A stretch of DNA of 64,000 bases from Burkholderiales bacterium (lineage in GTDB: Bacteria; Pseudomonadota; Gammaproteobacteria; Burkholderiales; Burkholderiaceae_F): the NCBI GenBank assembly GCA_016716275.1, contig JADJWR010000002.1:806001-870000 (forward strand), written 5' to 3'. Under the pieces are notes generated by a model, which did not search any database, was not told where the DNA came from, and was given only the letters and a program-made list of their open reading frames with translations. Positions 18,683-25,870 of the stretch are shown here, one piece after another. How positions within the stretch are numbered: the first letter of the stretch is position 1; every line of letters begins with the position of its first letter. Made by a program: the position numbers and the translations under genes.

Positions 18683-20077
18683 TTACGAGAAGGTCTCGCT
18701 CATCAGCGCGTTGAACCACTTGCCCATGTTGCTGAAGTTGCCGCCGTCGCGCGCGGCCGCCTCGCGGAAGGAATCGGCTACCGCAGCCATCGCCTGCGTG
18801 TCGGGGTCGTAGGCAAAGACGGCGGTCAGCCAGGAGGCGGTTTCCATGGTGATCGGCGAGTAGCAGGCGGAGTTGGTCACCGGCGCCGGGTCGGGCGACA
18901 GGCCGCCGAAGGCGCGCAGGATCGCGTCGGCACAGACCTTGCCGAGCTGGTTGCCGATATGGCCGGCCTTCGGCTGCGCCGTGCCGGCCGAGTCGCCGAT
19001 CACGTGGATGCCGGCTGCCACCTTCGACTCGTAGCTCAGCTGGTCGACGCTGGCCCAGCGGCCGCCCTGGTCGGCCAACCCGGCGGCGGTCACCACGCGG
19101 CCGGCGCGGTGCGGCGGGATGGCGTTGATGACATTGGCCCTGATCCTGCCGACGCTCGAGTCGACCGTCATCGTCGAAGTGTCGATGCCGTTGAGCGTCA
19201 CGTTGGCGTGGTACTCGGTGACGCCGGCGTGCACGTTCATGAAGGCGTCGGTGAAGGTGTGCACCTCGGCGGTGATGCCCGGGTTGGCGTCGAGGATGAC
19301 CACCTTCGAGCCGGCCCGGTTCTTCTTCAGCCAGTCGGCGACCAGGCAGGCGCGCTCGTACGGCCCGGGCGGACAGCGGTACGGCTTGGCGGGGATGGTC
19401 AGCACGAACACGCCGCCCCTGGGCATCGCCGTGATCTGGCTGCGCAGCGCGGTGGTCTGCGCCCCCGCCTGCCAGGCGTGCGGCACCCTGGCCTGCGCCG
19501 CTGCCGACTCCAGTCCAGGGATGCCGACCCCCTGCTCGTAGATGAACTCGACGCCGGGCGCCAGCACCAGCCGGTCGTAGGCGAGGGCGCCGCCCGAGGC
19601 CAGCGTGACCTTCCTTGCCAGCGGGTCGATGGCGACCACGTCGCCCTGCACGCGATTGATGCCGTAGCGGCTGACCAGGCTGTCGTACTTGTATTGCAGC
19701 GAGCCGATCGTGCGCTGGCCGGTCAGCACCAGGTTGCTCATGATGTTCGACGTGTAGCTGGCGCTTCGCTCGACCAGCGTCACCGACACGCCGCTGCCGC
19801 CCCACAGGCGCAGGTACTTGGCGGCTGCGGCGCCGGCCATGCCGCCGCCGACGACCACCACGCGGCCGCTCAAGCCGGTGCTCGGCAACGTCGTGGCCGA
19901 CGTCGTCGTCGTCGGCGTTCTCGCCGACCGGCCCATGGCGAAGCTGACGCCGTCGCCGTCGGTCGAGCCGCCGCCGCAGCCGAGCGCCGGCAGCAGCGCG
20001 CCGATCGAGCCCCAGCCGGCCGCCTGCAGCAGGCGGCGGCGCGTTCGTTGCAGGTTCTCTTCGGTGTTCTTGTCCAT
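18683..20077 (-). CDS. fccB: Flavocytochrome c sulfide dehydrogenase, flavoprotein subunit
   Basis: The 464-residue FAD/NAD(P)-type oxidoreductase has a twin-arginine start (RTRRRLLQAAG) and after it ALGC, which could serve as a lipobox (Cys34). A Thr/Ser-rich linker (50-66) precedes the Rossmann motif VVVVGGGMAGAAAAKYL. The pair of Cys that form the redox disulfide in FccB are plausibly Cys235 in YRCPPGPYERAC and Cys405 in NSACYS. At the position of the covalent FAD cysteine of Allochromatium FccB (YTC) this protein has Ser110 (SYTSNIMSNLVL), so FAD is probably non-covalent. It should oxidise sulfide to sulfane sulfur in the periplasm with FccA, encoded 10 bp upstream. Confidence 0.88.
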   Translation of the reverse strand: MDKNTEENLQRTRRRLLQAAGWGSIGALLPALGCGGGSTDGDGVSFAMGRSARTPTTTTSATTLPSTGLSGRVVVVGGGMAGAAAAKYLRLWGGSGVSVTLVERSASYTSNIMSNLVLTGQRTIGSLQYKYDSLVSRYGINRVQGDVVAIDPLARKVTLASGGALAYDRLVLAPGVEFIYEQGVGIPGLESAAAQARVPHAWQAGAQTTALRSQITAMPRGGVFVLTIPAKPYRCPPGPYERACLVADWLKKNRAGSKVVILDANPGITAEVHTFTDAFMNVHAGVTEYHANVTLNGIDTSTMTVDSSVGRIRANVINAIPPHRAGRVVTAAGLADQGGRWASVDQLSYESKVAAGIHVIGDSAGTAQPKAGHIGNQLGKVCADAILRAFGGLSPDPAPVTNSACYSPITMETASWLTAVFAYDPDTQAMAAVADSFREAAARDGGNFSNMGKWFNALMSETFS

Positions 20078-20087
20078 GGCCGTCCCC

Positions 20088-20411
20088 CTAGTCGTCCCGG
20101 CTCGATGAACTGCGCTGCTGCGACAGGTACGCCGAGATCTGCCGCAACTGCTCGTCGGTGTAGCCGCGCGCGTGCGCCTTCATGATGTCGTTGCCCGGTT
20201 TCTCCGACTTCATCTCGCGCAGTTCCTTGTAGATCTCGTCGACCGATTTGCCGGCGATGTTGTCGAAGCCGGGGCCGGCGCCGTTGGTGCCGTGGCACTG
20301 GAAGCAGTTGGAGGCCAGCAGGCGTCCGGCCGGCGGGGCGGTGGTCTGCGCGCCGGCGGCGGTCGCCAGCAGCGAAGCGCCGAGCAAGGCGGCGGTTGAA
20401 AGCACTCTCAT
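20088..20411 (-). CDS. fccA: Flavocytochrome c sulfide dehydrogenase, cytochrome subunit (monoheme)
   Basis: The 107-residue protein has a cleavable signal peptide (MRVLSTAALLGASLLATAAGAQ) and one heme c site, CFQCH, at about residue 36. The distal ligand candidate is the Met in LREMKSEKPGNDIMKAH. Size and sequence fit the monoheme class of FccA rather than the larger diheme form of Allochromatium. It accepts electrons from FccB in the periplasm. Translation starts after GGGAGGAT, and the gene leads the fccAB operon. Confidence 0.87.
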   Translation of the reverse strand: MRVLSTAALLGASLLATAAGAQTTAPPAGRLLASNCFQCHGTNGAGPGFDNIAGKSVDEIYKELREMKSEKPGNDIMKAHARGYTDEQLRQISAYLSQQRSSSSRDD

Positions 20412-20637
20412 GGATCCTCCCTGGTCGATGGCGGCTTCTTGATTGTTCGCGCCATACCAGTCAGGGTATCGGGCGGGCCGCTTCTGCCAAGTCGCCCTGC
20501 ATCGGCCGCATGGCCTAGCGAGCGCGGCCGGGCTTGATCCAGCTCAACGGGGGCTACGCCGTCTGCACGATGCGGATTCGCGCCATCACGGGATCAGAGA
20601 CGCGCTGCGCCGCGGTGCCGCGGCGATCGCCGCCGCC

Positions 20638-21879
20638 TCAGGAGGCGAGGACCGATGCCGCCAGCGCGGCGAAGCCGACCACCCACACCGGCGACAGGCG
20701 CGCGTAGGCCAGCAGCGCGAGGCACGCCAGCGCCAGGCCGGCATCGGCAGCCGAATGAACGCTGCTCGCCAGCACCGGGTCGACCAGTGCCGCGGCGAGA
20801 ATGCCGACCACGCCGGCGTTGACGCCGGCCACCGCCGAGCCGACGCTGCGGTGGCTGCGCAGACTGTCCCAGAACGGCAGCGCGCCGACGACGAGCAGGG
20901 CGCCGGGCAGGAAGATGGCGACGAGAAATGCGAAGCCACCGATCCAGCCGGAGAGCCTCCCGTCCATCACCGCGCCGAGATAGGCGGCGAAGGTGAACAG
21001 CGGCCCGGGCACCGCCTGCGCCGCGCCGTAGCCGGCCAGGAAATCGGCATTGCTCACCGCGCCGCCCGGCACCACCGCCGCCTGCAGCAGCGGCAGCACC
21101 ACGTGGCCGCCGCCGAACACCAGCGCGCCGGCGCGGTAGAAGCCGTCGAGCAGGTGCAGCAGCGGCGAATGGGTCAGCGCCGCCGCCAGCGGCAGGCCGA
21201 GCAGCAGCAGCGCGAACAGCACGAGCGCGGCGACGGCGGTGGCCGTCGGCACGCCGAAAGAAAGGTGCGCGACGGCCTGCCGAGCCGGCAGCTCGAGCAG
21301 CCACCAGCCGAGCAGGCCGCTCACGGCGATGGCGCCGACCTGGCCGAGCGCCGGCGGCAGCACGAACGCCAGCAGCGCGGCAAAGACGGCCAGCACGCGC
21401 CGCGGCCAGTCCGGGCACAGCGCGCGGCTCATCGTCCACACCGCCTGCGCGACGATCGCCACCGCGACGATCTTCAGCCCGCGCACCGCGCCGGACGACG
21501 CCAGCGCGCCGTGCTGCGCGATGCCGAGCGCGAAGGCGATCATCGCGATCGCCGAGGGTAGGGTGAAACCGGCCCAGGCCGCCAGCGCGCCGCGCCAGCC
21601 GGCGCGCAGCCAGCCCAGCGCGATGCCGGTCTGGCTGCTCGCCGGGCCCGGCAGGAACTGGGTGAGCGCGACCAGGTCGGCGAAGGCGCGTTCGTCGAGC
21701 CAGTGGCGCCGCTCGACGAACTCGCTGCGGAAGTAGCCGAGGTGGGCGACCGGCCCGCCGAACGAGGTCAGGCCGAGCCGCAGGAAGGCGAGCAGGACCT
21801 CGACGGCGCCGCCCGGCGGCGCCGGTTCAGCGTCCGCCGGCGCGCCGCTTCCCGTGCCCGGCGACCGGGGTGGTTCCAT
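20638..21879 (-). CDS. chrA: Chromate transporter, two-domain ChrA
   Basis: The 413-residue membrane protein has two homologous CHR domains. The first starts LLAFLRLGLTSFGGPVAHLGYFR and contains FLPGPASSQTGIALGW. The second has FYRAGALVFGGGHVVLPLLQ and AAQAVPGPLFTFAAYLG. Long-chain ChrA exports chromate and may also move sulfate-like anions. The ATG at 21879 lies inside the end of the padR gene (53-bp overlap in another frame), so the two are translated from one message. An internal start nearer the first helix cannot be excluded. Confidence 0.9.
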   Translation of the reverse strand: MEPPRSPGTGSGAPADAEPAPPGGAVEVLLAFLRLGLTSFGGPVAHLGYFRSEFVERRHWLDERAFADLVALTQFLPGPASSQTGIALGWLRAGWRGALAAWAGFTLPSAIAMIAFALGIAQHGALASSGAVRGLKIVAVAIVAQAVWTMSRALCPDWPRRVLAVFAALLAFVLPPALGQVGAIAVSGLLGWWLLELPARQAVAHLSFGVPTATAVAALVLFALLLLGLPLAAALTHSPLLHLLDGFYRAGALVFGGGHVVLPLLQAAVVPGGAVSNADFLAGYGAAQAVPGPLFTFAAYLGAVMDGRLSGWIGGFAFLVAIFLPGALLVVGALPFWDSLRSHRSVGSAVAGVNAGVVGILAAALVDPVLASSVHSAADAGLALACLALLAYARLSPVWVVGFAALAASVLAS

Positions 21880-22195
21880 CGGGCAGCACCTCCTCGGCAA
21901 GCTCGGCCAGCTTGGGCCGGATCGCCTGCAGCGCGGTCCGGCCTCTGCCGGTCGCCGTGTAGTACTTGCGCATCTTGCCGTCGACGACCTCGGTCTGCAT
22001 GGCGAGCAGCCCCTCGGTCTGCAGCCGCTGCAGCAACGGATAGAGCGTGCCCGGCCCGAGCTCATAGCCGTGCCGGCCGAGCTCCGCCATCATGCCGACG
22101 CCGAAGATCCGCTCCTCCGAGGCGTGATGCAGGATGTGCACGCGGGCAAAGGCCAGCAGCACGTCGCGTACAGGTTTGGACTTCGATATCGACAT
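21827..22195 (-). CDS. PadR-family transcriptional regulator
   Basis: The 122-residue protein carries the PadR winged helix: LLAFARVHILHHASEERIFGVGMMAEL, then GYELGPGTLYPLLQRLQTEGLL and the wing KYYTATGRGRTALQ. PadR repressors sense small ligands or redox state. The start is placed at ATG 22195 because the family begins there; the longer upstream frame has no match. It precedes and overlaps chrA, so it probably autoregulates that operon. The start lies 146 bp from the divergent hexaheme cytochrome gene, which could also be a target. Confidence 0.88.
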   Translation of the reverse strand: MSISKSKPVRDVLLAFARVHILHHASEERIFGVGMMAELGRHGYELGPGTLYPLLQRLQTEGLLAMQTEVVDGKMRKYYTATGRGRTALQAIRPKLAELAEEVLPDGTTPVAGHGKRRAGGR

Positions 22196-22341
22196 TCGAT
22201 TATGCTGATCACGATCAAACAGCGGCGGTTCGCCGCTGTCAGTATGCCGGCAAGCGCGCGCCGCCGAAGCAGGGGATTTCCGGACATCTGCGGGCAGCGC
22301 CGCACCGCCAGCGCGATGGGCCTTCAACGGGAGGAGTGCAA

Positions 22342-23529
22342 ATGAGAGGAATCGTCATCAGCGCCGCGCTGCTGGCCGCCCTGCTCGGCGGCTGCACCAG
22401 CGGCGTATCGACCAGCACCGACAAGCAGTTCGTCGGCTCCGGCAAGTGCCAGACCTGTCACCAGGCGGAGTTCGCCAGCTGGAAGGGCACCTGGCACAGC
22501 AAGATGATCCGAACGGCGAAGGACGGCCTGCTGAAGGACGCCGGCGATAACTGGGCCAGGGACAGCAAGGGCAACGCCGGCCCGACCAAGGCCAACATCA
22601 GCGGCACGCCGGCGAAGATGGAAGACGTCGTCTACGTGGTCGGCTCGCACTGGAAGCAGCGCTTCCTGGTCAAGAACCCGGCCAGCGGCGGCCACCAGTT
22701 CCTCGACAAGCAGTGGAACGCCGTCCACAAGCAGTGGGAGAACTATGGCCAGAAGAACACCTGGGAGACCCAGTGCGCGACCTGCCACGCCACCGGCTAC
22801 CGGGTGCTCGAGGTCGACGAGAAGCGCGCCGTCAGGAAGTGGGCGATGACCGAGGAGAACACCGGCTGCGAGGCCTGCCACGGCCCCGGCAGCGCCCACG
22901 CATCGACAGGCGACAGCAAGCTGATCTTCAATCCGAAGAACGCCTCGCTGGCGGAGAGCTCGAAGGTCTGCGGCTACTGCCACATCCGCATCGAGAACGA
23001 CCACTACAAGACCGCCGAGGGCAATCACTCGGAGTTCCTGCCGCACCCGCAGATCGGCCAGAGCTACAGGGCCGGCACCGACGACTGGACCACCTGGTAT
23101 TCCGACAAGGTGCTGATGGTCGGCATCCAGCCCGAGGACACGATCACCAGGAACTATCCGGGCACGGATCTCAACAACGCCTTCTTCATCGACGAGGCGG
23201 CGCAGAAGTCGGGCTTCTTCGAGGCGCGCAAGCACCACCAGGAGTACCAGGAGCACCTGCAGAGCAAGCACGCGAAGAACAACATCGCCGGCTGCATCAC
23301 CTGCCACTCGCCGCACGCCACCAAGGCCCAGCCGAAGCCGGCCAAGGCCGCCGACAGCTGCAAGGGCTGCCACGGCGCAGCGATCGACCTCGACAAGGCG
23401 ATGCCGGGCACCGGCAGCACGGCGGGCAACCTGTTCGTCCGCTCGCACACGTTCAACCCGAACAACCCGCGCAAGGGCGGCCCGACCGCCACCGGCCTGC
23501 CGGAGCCGCAGTACTACTACCGGAAGTAG
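22342..23529 (+). CDS. Hexaheme c-type lipocytochrome, cytochrome c554-like
   Basis: The 395-residue protein starts after a strong GGGAGGAG site. It has a lipoprotein signal ending LLGGC (Cys18), so it should be anchored on the periplasmic side. Six CxxCH heme sites are visible: CQTCH, CATCH, CEACH, CGYCH, CITCH and CKGCH. The first cluster (GSGKCQTCHQAEFASWKGTWHSKM) and CEACHGPGSAH resemble the cytochrome c554/multiheme doc-like families. It is rich in Lys and Asn compared with neighbours. It may carry electrons between quinol oxidation and a periplasmic reductase or a metal; the partner is unknown. It is monocistronic, followed by a strong terminator. Confidence 0.85.
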   Translation: MRGIVISAALLAALLGGCTSGVSTSTDKQFVGSGKCQTCHQAEFASWKGTWHSKMIRTAKDGLLKDAGDNWARDSKGNAGPTKANISGTPAKMEDVVYVVGSHWKQRFLVKNPASGGHQFLDKQWNAVHKQWENYGQKNTWETQCATCHATGYRVLEVDEKRAVRKWAMTEENTGCEACHGPGSAHASTGDSKLIFNPKNASLAESSKVCGYCHIRIENDHYKTAEGNHSEFLPHPQIGQSYRAGTDDWTTWYSDKVLMVGIQPEDTITRNYPGTDLNNAFFIDEAAQKSGFFEARKHHQEYQEHLQSKHAKNNIAGCITCHSPHATKAQPKPAKAADSCKGCHGAAIDLDKAMPGTGSTAGNLFVRSHTFNPNNPRKGGPTATGLPEPQYYYRK

Positions 23530-23544
23530 CGCGGCGCGACTGAT

Positions 23545-23579
23545 AACGAAAGAGGGCGGCTCTGCCGCCCTCTTTCGTT
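23545..23579 (+). terminator. Strong intrinsic terminator after the hexaheme cytochrome gene
   Basis: AACGAAAGAGGGCGGC and GCCGCCCTCTTTCGTT form a perfect 16-bp stem around a TCT loop, 15 bases after the stop. The arms carry an A-run on one side and a T-run on the other, so the element can act in both directions. Confidence 0.88.
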
Positions 23580-23653
23580 GGCGCCGCGGCTGCCCCGGCC
23601 TTCGCGCAGGCACAGCAGGCTGGCGCGGCTCGGAACGGCAGCCGGACCGCCCG

Positions 23654-23808
23654 TCTCAGAGCCTGTGAAGAAATCGTCGCGAGCGGGCCGCCGCGGGGGG
23701 GGCGGGGCGCGGGGCGCGGGGGGGGGGGGGGGGGCGGGGGGGGGGGGGGGGCCCCCCGCCCCCCCCCCCGCCCGGGCCCGGGCCGCCGGCCCCTCACAGG
23801 TTCTCAGA
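23654..23808. repeat. Inverted-repeat-bounded block with long poly-G/poly-C core (possible assembly artefact)
   Basis: TCTCAGAGCCTGTGAAG at 23654 and CCTCACAGGTTCTCAGA at 23792 form an imperfect 17-bp inverted repeat (14 pairs). Between them, roughly 23692-23790 is almost pure G, then pure C, with runs of 10 or more. The right arm overlaps the stop codon of the DsrE-like gene. Such G-runs are typical of lost signal in two-colour sequencing at a strong hairpin, so the bases in this block should not be trusted. Confidence 0.7.
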
Positions 23809-24157
23809 ACACCAGCACCTTGTCGGACAGGTCGGTCCAGTCGGCGAGTTCCTCCAGGGTGCCGCGCCTGCAGCCGTCGGCGAGCGCCTCGCTGGCGATG
23901 CCGCGCGCGTCCATGCAGGTGCCGCAGACCCCGACCAGCCCGCCGTGGCGCACCACGTTGCCGATCATCACCTCGACGTTGTAGTAGCCGGCCGGCACCT
24001 TCTGGTTGCGGTGCGCCGCGGCGGCGGCGTCGCCCATCAGGAACACGCGGACCTTGTTTTCCTCGCGCTTGGCCAGCGCGCCGGCCAGCCGCAGGCCGTT
24101 GTACGAGTGCTCGCTCCCGTACGGTGCGGCGTTCAGAATGAACAGCAGGTTGCCCAT
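23804..24157 (-). CDS. DsrE/DsrF-like sulfur-relay family protein
   Basis: The 117-residue protein fits the DsrE/YchN family: it opens MGNLLFILNAAPYGSEHSYNGLRLAGAL, has the strand VRVFLMGDA and the conserved cysteine motif VGVCGTCMDARG with Cys78 and Cys81. These small cytoplasmic proteins bind or transfer sulfane sulfur on cysteine. The ATG shares a base with the stop of the upstream hydroxylase gene (TGATG), so the two are coupled; CAGGAGGCAA provides a strong ribosome site. Pairing with an ArsR-rhodanese regulator next door supports a role in persulfide handling, which is inference. Confidence 0.86.
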   Translation of the reverse strand: MGNLLFILNAAPYGSEHSYNGLRLAGALAKREENKVRVFLMGDAAAAAHRNQKVPAGYYNVEVMIGNVVRHGGLVGVCGTCMDARGIASEALADGCRRGTLEELADWTDLSDKVLVF

Positions 24158-24987
24158 CACTTGCCTCCTGGGTTGATGACGGCGCGCGGCGCCGCGGTCG
24201 ACTGGTCGACGCTGCGCAGCGGCTGTGCCAGCAGCCGCGCCAGGTTCAGTTCGCCGGCCCCCTGCAGGCCGGCGACGCCGATGCGCATCGCCGCGTGGCC
24301 GGCGGCCGGCTGCGCCCGGTAGGTGCCGAACAGGCGGTCCCACCAGGGCAGGTTGAAGCCGAAGTTGCTGTTCGTCTCGCGCAGGATCGCCGAGTGGTGG
24401 ACGCGGTGCATGTCGGGCGTGACGACGAGCCAGCGCAGCCAGCGGTCGATCGCCGATGGCAGCCGGCCGTTGGCATGGTTGAACATCGCGGCGGCGTTCA
24501 GCACGATCTCGAATGCCAGCACCGCCAGCACCGGCGCGCCGATGGCGGCGATGACGGCGCACTTGACGGCGAGCGACAGGCCGATCTCGATCGGATGGAA
24601 GCGCAGTCCGGTGGTGACGTCGTAGTCCGGATCGGCGTGGTGCACGCGGTGCAGCCGCCACAGCGCGGGCACGGCATGGAACAGCCGGTGCTGCAGATAG
24701 ATCGCCAGGTCGAGCAGCAGCAGCGCCAGCACGACCCGGATCCACGCCGGCAGGGCCGGCAGGTTGAGCAGGCCCCAGCGTCCGTCCTCGGCGGCCAGCG
24801 CCACCGCGAGCGCCGCGCCGGGGGCGAGCAGCCGGAGCACGACGGCGTTGAGCGCCACCAGGCCGAGGTTGTGCGGCCAGCGCTGCGCGCGGCTGAACCG
24901 CCGCCGCCGGCGCGGCGCCAGCGCCTCCCACAGCGCCACCAGGACGAACACCCCGGCGAACGCGCCAAGGCGCAGCAGCGCTTCCAT
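24157..24987 (-). CDS. Sterol desaturase / fatty acid hydroxylase superfamily membrane protein
   Basis: The 276-residue protein has about five hydrophobic helices and the histidine clusters of di-iron membrane hydroxylases: HRLFH, HRVHH and a later MHRVHHS. FNHAN supplies a further His. Members hydroxylate or desaturate lipids in the membrane; the lipid here is unknown. The start is set at ATG 24987, where the first membrane helix begins. A longer frame would run into the operator palindrome at 25058. It leads a two-gene operon with the DsrE-like gene and is divergent from the ArsR-rhodanese gene. Confidence 0.86.
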   Translation of the reverse strand: MEALLRLGAFAGVFVLVALWEALAPRRRRRFSRAQRWPHNLGLVALNAVVLRLLAPGAALAVALAAEDGRWGLLNLPALPAWIRVVLALLLLDLAIYLQHRLFHAVPALWRLHRVHHADPDYDVTTGLRFHPIEIGLSLAVKCAVIAAIGAPVLAVLAFEIVLNAAAMFNHANGRLPSAIDRWLRWLVVTPDMHRVHHSAILRETNSNFGFNLPWWDRLFGTYRAQPAAGHAAMRIGVAGLQGAGELNLARLLAQPLRSVDQSTAAPRAVINPGGK

Positions 24988-25057
24988 GTCGTTCAACGCG
25001 CCGGCCGTCACGAACCCTCCTGGGTGGCGCGGCAGCGGTGCTACGCTGCCGCCAAAG

Positions 25058-25093
25058 AGTCTAGTATTCAAGCAATCGCTTGAATACTAGACT
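25058..25093. promoter_or_regulatory. Perfect palindromic operator between hydroxylase/dsrE and arsR-rhodanese genes
   Basis: AGTCTAGTATTCAAGC and GCTTGAATACTAGACT are exact reverse complements (16-bp arms) separated by AATC. The palindrome sits 13 bp before the GTG of the ArsR-type gene and about 70 bp before the divergent hydroxylase start. Each arm also contains TAGTAT, which could be a -10 element in either direction. ATTC and GAAT half-sites are typical of ArsR-family operators. It most likely binds the adjacent regulator and controls both directions. Confidence 0.8.
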
Positions 25094-25106
25094 GCTAGGA
25101 GAAGCC

Positions 25107-25772
25107 GTGTCAAACCCCGTCAATCCCAAACGCGCGGTGTTCGAGAACCTGGCGCGCATCGGCGCCGCGCTGTCGAGCGCGGTGCGGCTGGAACTGCTCG
25201 AACTGCTGGCGCAGGGCGAGCGCAGCGTCGAGGAGCTCGCACGGCTTACCGGCGCGACCGTCGCCAACACCTCGCAGCACCTGCAGAAGCTCAAGGCAGC
25301 CGGCCTGATCGCCGGCCGCAAGGAGGCGCAGTTCGTCCGCTACCGGCTGGCCGGCGACGAGGTGGTGCGCCTGTTCGATGCGCTCGGCGCGACCGGACAG
25401 GCCTACCTGGCCGACGTCGACCGCATCGTCCGCCTGTACTTCGCGGCCAAGGACGAGATGGAGCCGGTGCCGGCGGCCGACCTGCTGGAGCGGGCCCGCC
25501 GGGGCCTGGTCACGGTGCTCGACGTGCGCCCGCCGGAGGAGTTCGCCGCCGGCCACCTGCCCGGCGCGATCAACATCCCGATCCACGAACTGCAGAAGCG
25601 GCTCGCCGAGCTGCCGAAGCGCAAGGAGGTCGTCGCCTACTGCCGGGGACCGTACTGCCTGATGTCGTACGACGCCGTGCAGCTGCTGCGCGGCAAGGGA
25701 CTGAAGGCGCGCCGGCTGCAGGATGGGCTGCCGGAGTGGCGTCTGGCCGGCCTGCCGACTGCGCAGGACTGA
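25107..25772 (+). CDS. ArsR-family regulator fused to a rhodanese domain
   Basis: The 221-residue protein has an N-terminal ArsR winged helix (about 10-90) with RLELLELLAQGERSVEELA and the recognition segment VANTSQHLQKLKAAGLI, and a C-terminal rhodanese domain (about 125-215) with LDVRPPEEFAAGHLPGAINIP. The rhodanese active loop is AYCRGPYCLMS, with Cys179 and Cys184 as the only cysteines in the protein. The ArsR part therefore lacks the usual metal-binding cysteines. The rhodanese loop probably senses or carries sulfane sulfur. GTG 25107 follows GGAGAAG. The upstream palindrome suggests autoregulation and control of the divergent operon. Confidence 0.9.
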   Translation: MSNPVNPKRAVFENLARIGAALSSAVRLELLELLAQGERSVEELARLTGATVANTSQHLQKLKAAGLIAGRKEAQFVRYRLAGDEVVRLFDALGATGQAYLADVDRIVRLYFAAKDEMEPVPAADLLERARRGLVTVLDVRPPEEFAAGHLPGAINIPIHELQKRLAELPKRKEVVAYCRGPYCLMSYDAVQLLRGKGLKARRLQDGLPEWRLAGLPTAQD

Positions 25773-25870
25773 CTTCGCCGGCGCCGCCGCAACCCGCGGC
25801 GACCGGCCTGCCGCGGTCGATTGGTGGGCGTCGCTCGACTCGGATAACGTATCTGGAAATCGGTCGCCCC

